From assembly GCA_015680685.1 (NCBI GenBank), contig MNCI01003099.1:101482-124732 (forward strand): 23,251 nucleotides of DNA, written 5' to 3'. This DNA comes from Gnetum montanum (taxonomy: Eukaryota; Streptophyta; Gnetopsida; Gnetales; Gnetaceae). Under the pieces are notes generated by a model. That model was not told where the DNA came from. It made no database searches and saw nothing but the letters and a program-made list of their open reading frames with translations. Within the stretch, counting starts at the first letter, position 1. The number at the start of each line of letters is the position of its first letter. The position numbers were made by a program, and so were the translations under genes. Positions 1 through 8,509 of the stretch are shown piece by piece.

Positions 1-1480
1 GGGCTTCCATGCTTAATGTGAAAAATTGGGAAAAAATCTTTTTGATACTTTATGATCACTTTTGGTCATGCATGCAAGCTTTTGAGCTTGTTGGCAATGA
101 TGGTTAATGCTTGGTGTTAAAATTTAGCTATCTTGAAGGTTGATGAGTGTTTTTTGGGCTTCCAGCCCCACCCCCTTTTCCACATTGGAGCTTCCATGCT
201 GAATGTGAAAAAATGATGGGAAAGCTATTTGATCATTTTTTACCATTTTTAGTCATGCATGTAGGTTTCCATGGTCAACTGATAACACCCAATGTCACAA
301 TTTCATTATTTCAAGGTTGATAAGGCATTTTTGGACTTGCCCCCATTTTTTCCATGCTAGGGCTTTCATGCTCAACATGGAAAAATGGAAGCAAAGCGTT
401 TTGATCATTTTTTATCATTTTCAAACATGCTTGTTGGCTTCCTAGGTTGCTAGCATCAACTACTAATATTTGATGTTAAATTTTAATATTTTAAGGTTTT
501 TAAGGTATTTTTTGAACTTCCCTCCCCACCCCCCACCCCCACCCCCTTTTTTCCATGCTAGGGCTACCATGCTTAGTGTGGAAAAATGGGGAAAAAGCCT
601 TTTGATATTCTATGTCAACTTTCGAGCATGCATACGCATTCACAAGGTTACCAGTATCGCCTACTACCATTCCACATTAGGGCTTCCATGCTTAGCATGA
701 AAAATTTGGGAAAAGGATTTTTTGATAATTTTTGGTTGATCTAGCTTTGCATGAGTTCTCATAGGGTTGTTGGTGTTGGCCATTAGTGCTTAGGATCACG
801 AGTTGGTTATTTTTGGGGCTATGAGGGGGTTCTTAGGATTTCTCAATTTTTTCCACACTAAGAGTGGAAGGATCAATATGGACAAGGTTCCCCTCAATGG
901 AAAAAGTTAGATCTAGGCCAAATCAGCAACTGATCAACCATGCATGTCAACCTCTAGGGTTGTTGGTATCGATGGTCAATGTTAGGTGTCAAGATTTGAT
1001 AGTTTGGAGCCTTCTAAGTGCCTCATGCAACCTCCTCCCTTTTTTCCACACTTGGGCATGATGGCCCTAGTGTGGATGAGAGGGGGATGGCAGTTTTGTA
1101 TCATATCTTACACATTTTCAACCTTCTAGAAGCTCTAGAGGGTTTTGGTAGGGTCTAGGGAACACCGGTGATCAAGAAATGGTTATTAGGTCATCAATTT
1201 AGTTCATTTTTGGCTTCCCTCCATCTTTCTATACTGAGGGTGAAAGGCCCAACATGGAAGATGTCTCCCCTAGTGTGGAAAACACCAAATCTTAAGTTTC
1301 AACTAGTTTTGACTAGGTTTGGTGAGGTTCCAAGGTTGTTGAAGAAGGGGTTCTATGTCATGTGGGGTCTACTTTGGGATCAAACCTATGCTAGATAGGT
1401 GTTGGTAGGCAAGAGTGATTTTCACCCCCTTCTTCCATATTGGGCACTATTCCCTAGCATGAAAATCCATGGTACCTAGC
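1..1480. repeat. Degenerate tandem array, ~185-bp unit with foldback
   Basis: A recurring block of the form GGGCTTCCATGCTTAGTGTG followed by an A-rich GGGAAAA stretch starts near 1, 188, 360, 561 and 680. More diverged versions lie near 861, 1054, 1238 and 1439. A second block resembling GGTTGTTGG..GGTTAATG..GGTGTTAA lies about 85-90 bp after most of them, so whole units repeat with a period of roughly 170-200 bp; the 561/680 step is a shortened unit. The motif boundary usually forms an inverted repeat of the type TTTCCACACTAGGGC / GCCCTAGTGTGGAAA. Arms at 1045-1057 and 1064-1076 pair at 12 of 13 positions. No protein is conserved across the units, so the short frames inside (for example 470-700 and 864-1061) are probably not genes. 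The array runs off the left edge of the window. Family unknown: it could be a satellite or the internal repeat of a larger element. Confidence 0.75.
524..546 (-). other. G-quadruplex-forming motif on the minus strand
   Basis: The plus strand has four C runs of 4, 6, 5 and 5 separated by single A bases. The minus strand therefore has four G runs of at least four with one-base T loops, the classic arrangement for a very stable G-quadruplex, with an i-motif possible on the plus strand. It sits inside one unit of the tandem array; other units have only shorter C runs at this place (for example 164-176). Confidence 0.8.
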
Positions 1481-1958
1481 TTTGCTCATGGTTTACCCAA
1501 ATTTGGAGACTCAAGGTTGAAATTACTAAAATTAGAAAGATATTTGTAAGGCAAACAAATTTGTAATAGAATGGGCATGGCATTGCTAGCATGGAAGTAA
1601 TAAAGCAAGTTTCCATAATGTTTGAAGTATCAAAATTGGCAAGAAATCTCAATGTTAATGCAAATTTTAGCTAAAAGGGAAGTTGTAGGGTGGGGGCCAT
1701 AATCGAGAAATTTAAAATTTTGAAAACTGAAGTTATTTTCTCCCCTAAAACCAACTTGAACTAGACTTTCCCTCATTTTTCTTCACTACACTTATAGTCA
1801 TGGTGCATTGAATTAATAGCTAGGGTTTTGTTTAGGTTTTAGATGTGTTTTATTAATCAAATTTTGTAAATTTTGATCATAATTGTTATCTTTTAGCAAT
1901 AGTGCATTGGAGGAGAGCTCCAACAAAGATTCTTGTGGCACCCATAACTAATCTTCAA
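1481..1958. other. No recognisable gene
   Basis: AT-rich non-coding sequence between the tandem array and the first n-flanked duplication. I see no coding frame, RNA gene or clear repeat in it. Confidence 0.6.
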
Positions 1959-2072
1959 CATGGAAGCCTCCCATCTCCCTTGTAGCCAATGTAGAACTCT
2001 CATCTTCTTCTAATNGCATGGAAGCCTCCCATCTCCCTTGTAGCCAATGTAGAACTCTCATCTTCTTCTAAT
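1959..2072. repeat. Exact 56-bp duplication around an 'n' (2015)
   Basis: Bases 1959-2014 and 2017-2072 are identical over 56 bp and are separated only by the ambiguous base at 2015 and one G. Perfect identity ending exactly at an 'n' suggests two overlapping contig ends that were not merged, rather than a real tandem duplication. Confidence 0.9.
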
Positions 2073-2177
2073 TTCTCTCTTTCTTAATGTTGAGCTTGCC
2101 ATGGTGTTAAAATAGAGAAGAGGAAAGAGTAGGAACCCCAAAATATAGAGGATGGACAAGCATTCAAAGGAGTTATC

Positions 2178-2289
2178 AGAGGTTCCTAGGGCTTTCTCCA
2201 TTTATTCCCCATTTGTCATTGCTCCAAAGTAGNTAGAGGTTCCTAGGGCTTTCTCCATTTATTCCCCATTTGTCATTGCTCCAAAGTAG
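2178..2289. repeat. Exact 55-bp duplication around an 'n' (2233)
   Basis: Bases 2178-2232 and 2235-2289 are identical over 55 bp, separated by the 'n' at 2233 and one T. It has the same structure and nearly the same length as the duplication about 220 bp to the left. Probable assembly artefact. Confidence 0.9.
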
Positions 2290-3380
2290 AAAATTCTACC
2301 TATTTTTTCCTTTGTTTTTTGTGATTTAGTTCTTTTTTTTTTTTTGGCTTTTTATATGTTGAGATAATTTTTTCAAATCTATTCTAGTAGAGGGATTAAA
2401 ATGGAATTTTTACAAAATCCCATCTCTTATTTTGGCTTCTCCCATATAGATTTATAGTTTTTTTATTACTTTAGCTTCTGCAAATTAGATTTTGAAGATA
2501 GGACTTATGTTTTATGCTTTTTCTCAAAATCCTAGGGTATGGCCATTTTTTTTAGATATAGGCCTTAGTATTTGTTAAAATTAAATTTTAACAAAATCCT
2601 ACCCTATTATTTTGATGTGAATTTAAATGGGTTTAAATGTTTTTGGCTATTTTGACCATTTTAATGGCTATATGAAATTTAGGCTTTGGGATGTTTGAAG
2701 TTTTGCCATGGAAAAGCAAGCCAAGTTGAGTATTATTTTACTAGTGAAATGGTTGCATATTTGTAAAATTAAGGGTCACAGGTTTGTATCCCGTTGTGTA
2801 AGCTTTACAATGGTTGTTATCTTGTTTAATTTGACTTTGAAACGAGGGAGTTATGGCTATTTTCCTAACGTTGTGCAATTAGGTTGTTTGTGTTACTTTT
2901 GTAATTTCATGTACATTTATGAAATTTTTATAAGAAAATGGCAAAGCATTTTTCTATTTTCTAGTCATGGCTGCATACACTTTGGCTTTAGCTTTTCAAT
3001 GAATGTGGAATTACTCTGATTGGACTTGAAACAAATTTTTTATGAATTTTTTCCTAAGGTTGTTTGAATAAGGAAAAACTCATGGTTGTAGTACATTATC
3101 CAAAATAGAAGTGATTAATATGCTTAATTTGTATTTTTAAATAAAATTAAAATATTTTTCTATTTAAATAAGTTTTTATTATGGCTTCATGGCTATTTTT
3201 AAGTTTATCATGCTTTTTCTAAATTTTTGCATAGTTTAGATGACTTTTTTTTTTCAAATGCATGCATGCTTTGCATAATTTTAGATGCTTTTTTCTAAAC
3301 TTATTCTTGAGTTTCTTCAAAATTTAGATTCTTTTTCTAAATTTATGCATAATTTAGAGTAAGACATAGTTTTGGCTATA
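2290..3380. other. AT-rich sequence without recognisable gene
   Basis: Long T runs and AT-rich DNA. The longest frame, 2708-3019 on the plus strand, encodes a low-complexity hydrophobic 103-residue peptide with no motif I recognise and no supporting context, so I do not call it a gene. Confidence 0.55.
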
Positions 3381-3384
3381 AAGA

Positions 3385-3840
3385 TTATGAAATATGGTAA
3401 CAATGCTTTTATGAAATTTCTCAAGCTAATTTAGATAATCATCTAAGAGCTTTTTATAGAGGCTAATTTCACCTCTAAATTAGGAAGTTTTTTCTAAATT
3501 TTTTGAGAAATTCCAATATGTCATGATGCAAGGATATGCTAGGTTGTAATAATGTTTTCTCATGAAATTACTTAGACTAATTTAGATAAACACCTTAGAG
3601 CCTTTTACATAGGCTAATTTCACCTTTGACTAGGTGTTTTGCCTAAATTTGTTAAATAATTCTAATAGGTTATATTTTTCTTTTACTTTCATAGGTTGTA
3701 ATAATGCTTTTTGTGGATTTCCTTAAGCCAATTTAGATAAGCACCTTAGAGCTTTTTACAAAGGCTAATTTCACTTCCAACTAGGTGTTCTGTCTAAATT
3801 GTTAAGAAATTCTAATTGGTCATAATGTTTTTGTTTTGTT
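3385..3840. repeat. Three tandem copies of a ~150-bp repeat
   Basis: The core resembling GCTAATTTAGATAA, then CACCTTAGAGCTTTTTACA, GGCTAATTTCACCT and TAGGTGTT..CTAAATT starts at about 3425, 3575 and 3727, giving spacings of 150 and 152 bp. Each copy is preceded by GGTTGTAATAATG or a variant and a TTTCTCA/TTCCTTA block. Copies two and three are closer to each other than to copy one. No coding content is conserved. Family unknown. Confidence 0.8.
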
Positions 3841-4317
3841 TCATGTAAAATCTTCTTGAGGCTTATTCTCATTATAGTGGAGCTAGTTGGCATTTTGTGC
3901 TACATTGGTCATCCCAAGACCGATACTCCACCACATGACATGACTCTTGGCAAGCTCTCATTATGGTTTTAGCTTGGGGCAAGGGACTTCCTTGCCTACC
4001 TCCGTAGGAACTTTAGTGTGATGTTGTGGTCACACTTGTCTACGAATATAGCTAGTGTTCTTGTGGAGACCTTATTGCCTCAAGCATCTATATTGATTAC
4101 TAGGTATATTACCAATAAATCAATTCCTAAGACCACAAGGGGACCAATAGTTGTTGTAAGTTCATGCTACCTTTTGGAGATCTAGACAATGCTAGAGTAT
4201 AATTGGTATAATACTGATAATACCTTGATGGTGGCACATAGAGCCCACACATTATTCCAGAACCCACCTAGCACCATGTATCATCTATAGGGTTAAACAT
4301 AGTTATTGTAACGTTAT
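3841..4317. other. No recognisable gene; possible transposon-edge DNA
   Basis: This stretch is more GC-rich than its left flank and contains a purine-rich GGGGCAAGGGA near 3976. Such tracts occur beside LTRs, but I could not find an LTR boundary or a partner copy, so nothing firmer can be said. Confidence 0.35.
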
Positions 4318-5515
4318 TATGATTTTGGCTTGATTACCTTACCTAACTTCATTAATTTAACTTCTTACAAGTATAAGGTTAATGATCAGGGCTTGATCGT
4401 TAATGACCAAATCCTAGCATTGCCTCAAAGTACTTTGGATGAATTCACCAAGAGTCCCTAAATCAAAGTTACTATGTACCAACAGTTAAGAGGACTTTGA
4501 TGAATATGCCTCTAGATTTAACCTTGTATACAAGAAGTGCAAGGATGATAAGATGATGCAAAACTGGTGGGTAAATGTTAATAGCAAGGATCAGACCCTT
4601 ATAGATAGAACTTCCACATCACAGAAGAAAAGTAAAGGTAAACATGTAGCTTCTAGTTTTCTATGGCATTAAGTGTTTTATTTCTTTTCTTGGTTGTTGA
4701 AATTACTCATATGGAAACTAACCTTTGGTTATTGCTTCACAAGACCTTCCACCTCAGCTAATGTCCCTATACCACTTTCACATTCATGTCATGAGGAAAC
4801 CCTCATCCTAAAGCTTAGTGATGTGGCATTAGCACAAGAGTGGCTAAAGGGGTAGATACCTAGATATGTTCAAGAAAATATCTAGCTTGTAGGTTTTCTT
4901 GATGTATTTATGGCATCTATTCCTTCCATTCCTACTATGAAGATGTTGCATGTTATTGACTCCTTTGATGAGGAGGTTGGTCACTTTAGCATCATCATCC
5001 AAGGTGTTAAGGTAATGTAGTTGTTGGCCTTTTGTGACATGTTTGGGGTCCTTGTAGATGAGGCCAAGGTTCCCACTAGGAGAGTGAGGAAATTAGGCCA
5101 TTGTGAGGAAGTTCTAGAGTAGCCTAGTGCTAGCATGGGTCGCTTTGGAATTTCGATAGATAGCTTCATGAATCCTAATGCAAATGAATCAGATCCTTTG
5201 TTTAGGTCTCATGGGTTCCCCAAATTCATATCACAAAACAAGGTAATTGGCCTAGCATAGGAGTGGACCCTTAAGAAGGTCTTGATGGAGGGCATCAAAT
5301 TTGATTGGGCTACTACTTTGGCTACTAGGATTTGAGATAAGATTCTCAGACTCAATGTTAACACTTCTACGATAATCCATATGCACTTTGCATTGTTCGT
5401 AGGTTATCTAAAGAGGTTTGCAAAGTTTCTAGTGGTATATAGGAATGGAAAATGGATTTTCCAATACTCAAACCAACTTTCTAGGCCTTGGATAAAACAT
5501 TTATCCATCTGGACA
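4318..5515 (+). pseudogene. Decayed reading frame of unknown family, probably transposon-borne
   Basis: A protein-like frame can be followed on the plus strand with few interruptions for its length. It begins near 4319 (YDFGLITLPNF, then KYKVNDQGLIVND and LPQSTLDEF), meets a stop at about 4459, changes frame near 4490, and continues as DFDEYASRFNLVYKKCKDDK and WWVNVNSKDQTLIDRTSTS with a lysine-rich tail. Later pieces include LILKLSDVALAQEWLKG (about 4803-4853), GFPKFISQNKVIGLA, EWTLKKVLMEGIKFDWATTL (about 5260-5320) and a segment ending near 5515. Several stops and at least one frameshift break it. I do not recognise the family. It converges on the minus-strand gag that ends near 5521, so one possibility is an antisense accessory frame of the same retrotransposon, as reported for some Tat-lineage elements; it could equally be a separate element. 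Confidence 0.5.
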
Positions 5516-5520
5516 TCCTA

Positions 5521-6713
5521 TTAAAATTTTCTTCTAGATCATCAATAGACTTTTTCAAGGTTTGTTGTGGGATCACCTTATTGAGAGTGGTCTCATTTTC
5601 CTTACCATAAATTTAGACCTCCTTTGATTGAAGAGTTGGATCCCATTGATATTTCTCAACATTCTTCCACTTGCACATCTTGCCTTCGTATTTTGCCACA
5701 CACTCTATTAGCTCTCTAACCTGATGGGCTTGGAGCTCGTATAATTTCCTTGGGGCATATATCCCAAGGGTCACCTTAGTTTGATTACAAAGCCCATCTA
5801 TGATGTGATAAAGCTACTATTCCTTGGAGAAACCATGGACTAAGAATCTATTCAATATGACATAATATCTATCTAAGGCCATGTCCAAGGGTTCATGTTA
5901 TTTTTGTTTGCACTCTTGGATTTATCTCCTTAGATTGGACACTCTTACATAGGTTTGGTATTTCTTGTTGAAGAGTTCCAACATTACAGACCATCGTCAA
6001 ATGTTGTTTGATCTCAACAACCTGTACCACAATTAGGCTCTATCAATTAGTGTCCTAGGAAAGAGCTTAAGCTTTTTCCATCCATTTGCAATGTTGTAAA
6101 AAGCACAGGCATCATGGAAGGCTTGTAAATGATGTTGTGGATCTGCATCATAGCCTCTTGAAAATTTACAAAAATTATTCATCTCAAGCTTGGGTAAATG
6201 ACTCTTTTTACGATGCCTATAGGATATCTTAGTAGCCTTTGTGATATGCATTAGGCTCTTAGTGGCCATCAGGGGTTTATCATCATCAAATCAATTATGA
6301 GGGAAATTTCTATATTCATGATGTCCTCTTTGACTCTTCTGGTTGGTTTGATTCCAGTTTTTAGTCTAACCCTTTAATGGAGCTTTGTCTCTATACCTAC
6401 ATTTATCTTTGTCAGAACTAGACATAGAAGGGGAAGAGGAAGATGAGGTATTGGAAAAATCACCATGGCCTTTATAGTGTTCCTTGAGGTCTCGTAATTT
6501 ATCATTTTTGGGTTTTGAGGGGGTCTTAGGCCTTGAGGCCTCCCCTAGTCTAGGACCTACATCATCTCCTCTAAAATTGTTTGGCTTAGGTGAATGTAGT
6601 CTTTGGATGTTGTTAGGGTTGTCATGTTCATAAGAAACCCCTACATAAGGTTGATTGCTCCAATCTTACATTATTTCTCTAATGAAAGTGTTCGTTATAC
6701 TACACATTGTCAT
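5521..6713 (-). pseudogene. gag: Retrotransposon gag, one frame with ten stops
   Basis: One continuous minus-strand frame runs from an ATG at 6713 down to about 5521, roughly 398 codons, with ten stop codons and no frameshift. The N-terminal part is Ser- and Lys-rich. The segment from about 6180 carries the plant gag signature FSRGYDADPQHHLQAFHDAC followed by IANGWKKLKLFP. After it come RWSVMLELFNKKYQTYV, then RFLVHGFSK, LYHIIDGLCNQTKVTLG and a Glu/Lys-rich end. This is the capsid-type domain of a Ty3/gypsy polyprotein, which packages element RNA in the cytoplasm. The start at 6713 lies 127 bases downstream of the PBS, as expected. Most stops are TAA or TAG where Gln would fit (for example RR*IQ, KQK*HEP, SKE**L), so C-to-T change can explain them. 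No zinc knuckle is seen before the frame ends. Confidence 0.8.
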
Positions 6714-6839
6714 TTTGATGTGGAAGAGACATGGTTATTGGTTTATAGTGTGTGTGCCTTAATATTTTTTTAAATATATATCATTAAGACCTTTTACAGT
6801 GATCTTGTATAATATAGCTAATCTAGATAACTAGCACCA

Positions 6840-6857
6840 TCCCTGACAATGATGCCA
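6840..6857 (-). other. Primer binding site, decayed tRNA-Asp type (element A)
   Basis: The minus strand reads TGGCATCATTGTCAGGGA, one base after the LTR end. The common plant PBS complementary to tRNA-Asp is TGGCGCCGTTGCCGGGGA. The two differ at five positions, all transitions and mostly at CpG or CHG sites. The position between LTR and gag supports the call. Confidence 0.7.
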
Positions 6858-7414
6858 ATGATCAATGGTGAGGTACCCCTATGCTCAACCATACAAATCA
6901 CAAGCATTCACGCACAATCTGGTCAAAGTTTATGGATGGGACTAGTTATGGCATCTAGATCGTTATGCATTGATTGCAATTTGTTGTCTTCCCACTTGCA
7001 CTAGTGGTAGCTTTGTCATGTATGATTTAGTCCAAATTGAGGCTATGATGTTTTCTACTTTCTATGCTACTCCTGATGATGAAAAGAGATAAATTAATTA
7101 AACTAACAAATAAAAAAAACAAGATCTAAACTAGCCTATGATGATGAGTATCCATACTTAATCATCTATACACATCTTGGACTTTATGAAGCTACTTCTG
7201 GGATTACCAAGTGTATGTTTCTAGTTGTATCAAATGATACACCTCTGGATTACCAAGTATTTACACTTAAATGCTTGTAATTAAGGCGTATATTCTACTT
7301 AATAATAAAAATAGTAAATAACAATAAATGAAAATGTTAAAGTAAAGAAAGCATTAAATAATTAAAGTAATGATAATCTAAGTGGATGCTACAATGATGG
7401 AAGTAATCTCAATC

Positions 7415-7420
7415 TTTATT
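7415..7420 (-). promoter_or_regulatory. AATAAA polyadenylation signal in LTR A
   Basis: AATAAA on the minus strand, 180 bases downstream of the TATA box. It is conserved at the matching place in LTR B (12218-12213), which supports an R-region role. Confidence 0.55.
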
Positions 7421-7599
7421 GCTAGTCATGTAACATGTCCAAGTATGTCACACTCGAACAAAGGTGGAATACAATTACAAACATCACATTGTGGGCATGC
7501 ATTGGGAATAATAGATTTTAAAAGAAGAAACTAAAAAATAGAACTATCTACTAACTATCAACTACTTACTACTTCTCTCATCTCAGCACCCCAACACCA

Positions 7600-7608
7600 T
7601 ATTTATAG
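7600..7608 (-). promoter_or_regulatory. TATA box of LTR A
   Basis: The minus strand reads CTATAAATA, followed about 25-30 bases on by a plausible transcription start. A matching box, CCTATATAAG, lies at the equivalent place in LTR B. It would drive transcription leftward through PBS and gag. Confidence 0.6.
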
Positions 7609-7760
7609 GCAAGATTCAGATGAGGCAACATTGGGTACGCGATGTCCCTTATTGGCTCTGACGTTAGGTATGCGATGTCAAGGCTCCAATGTCACATATC
7701 TAATGTTGACACCTTACAATGGTGTCTCATCACTAGTGTTGAGTTTTGCATGACTACACT

Positions 7761-8284
7761 GACTATGCTCTGGAGCATAGTCCCAATAGTTAGATAAATT
7801 TTGCAAAAACTATGCATTTCCATGTAGACTATGTTGACTATGCTTTAGAGCGTAGTCTTGGTAGTGAGAGCATAGTCCTGGGACTTGGTGAAATCTTGCA
7901 AAAATTGGTCTTTAGTGTTGATTATTTTGACTATGCTCTAGAGTGTAGTCTTGGCAATTAGAAAAATTTTGCAAAACTAATGTCCTTATGCAAACTACAC
8001 TCACTACGCTCTGGAGTGTAGTGGGGAGTATAGTGCCAGAAGTTGGAAATTTTGCCAAAATATTTCTTCCATGCCAACCATGCTCAACAGCCTTTGGCTT
8101 GACACTTATGAAAATTTGCAAAACTGGCCATTAGTGTGCTGACTATGCTCTAGAGCATAGTCCCAACAAGAAGAGCATAATTAGGACACTTAGAAAAATT
8201 TGTAGTTGCTATTGACACTTAGAAAAATCCTGTAAATCTAGACTATTTGTGTTAACTATGCTAACTATGCTCTGGAGCATAGTC
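7761..8284. repeat. Six-copy palindrome array in the U3 of LTR A
   Basis: A palindrome with core CTATGCTCTRGAGCATAG occurs at 7761-7782, 7836-7857, 7929-7950, 8002-8023, 8141-8162 and 8263-8284; the copy at 8141 is a perfect 22-bp palindrome. Spacings are 75, 93, 73, 139 and 122 bp. Between them recur an AGAAAAATTTTGCAAAA-like box and half-sites such as AGCATAGTC. The array lies upstream of the leftward TATA box, where enhancer elements would sit, and is missing from LTR B. Confidence 0.85.
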
Positions 8285-8509
8285 CCAATAGTGGGAAGCA
8301 TAGTCTCAACACTTAGAAAAATTTGCCAAGTTTTAACACTTAGACAAATGTGTAATCAAAACTTGGAAGCCCAAATTTGGTGGTGTTTCATCAGTTAATG
8401 GTCATAGGATGTCTTTTGGTTTTGTGGCTTCTACTCTTCTTTCTACACACATTTGTCATTCATTATTACTATGGACTAGTATGATGTTTGTGTTAGTATT
8501 TTGAATATT

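Larger units (their letters stand above)
5521..8393 (-). mobile_element. Ty3/gypsy-type LTR element A, partial (LTR, PBS, gag)
   Basis: Read on the minus strand, the order is LTR (8393 to 6859), primer binding site (6857 to 6840), leader, and gag (6713 to about 5521). Reverse transcriptase, RNase H, integrase and the second LTR are not visible, so the element is truncated after gag or continues beyond later rearrangements. LTR and gag are related to those of element B directly to the right, so the two belong to the same or sister families. Ty3/gypsy membership is inferred from the gag sequence style, the tRNA-Asp type PBS and the PR domain of the relative. The Athila/Tat branch is plausible but unproven. 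Confidence 0.7.
6859..8393 (-). mobile_element. 5' LTR of element A, ~1535 bp
   Basis: Minus-strand reading begins TGATGAAACACC at 8393 and ends ..GATCA at 6859, giving TG..CA termini. The U3 part (about 8393-7610) holds six palindromic repeats. A TATA box is at 7608-7600 and AATAAA at 7420-7415, which places R and U5 between about 7580 and 6859. The R-U5 part is clearly similar to 11641-12380 of element B: shared blocks include AGTAATCTC.., TCCAAGTATRTCACACTCGA, ACATCACA and TTACCAAGT. The right boundary is chosen from the TG and from the change to element B coding sequence beyond it. The second LTR is not in the window, so exact ends are unproven. Confidence 0.6.

Noticed and set aside
2708-3019. 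103-residue plus-strand frame
   Set aside because: Low-complexity hydrophobic product in AT-rich DNA, with no domain, splice sites or conserved copy.
4981-5169. Minus-strand 62-residue frame
   Set aside because: Lies opposite the longer plus-strand degenerate frame and has no recognisable motif.
1-5500. Search for reverse transcriptase, integrase or a 3' LTR of elements A and B
   Set aside because: No YxDD-type, HHCC or DDE-type motifs and no match to either LTR were visible on the minus strand, so the elements are listed as partial.
7761-8284. Regular palindromic repeats looking like a CRISPR array
   Set aside because: Spacing is irregular (73-139 bp), the spacers themselves share repeated boxes, there are no cas genes, and the context is a plant LTR.
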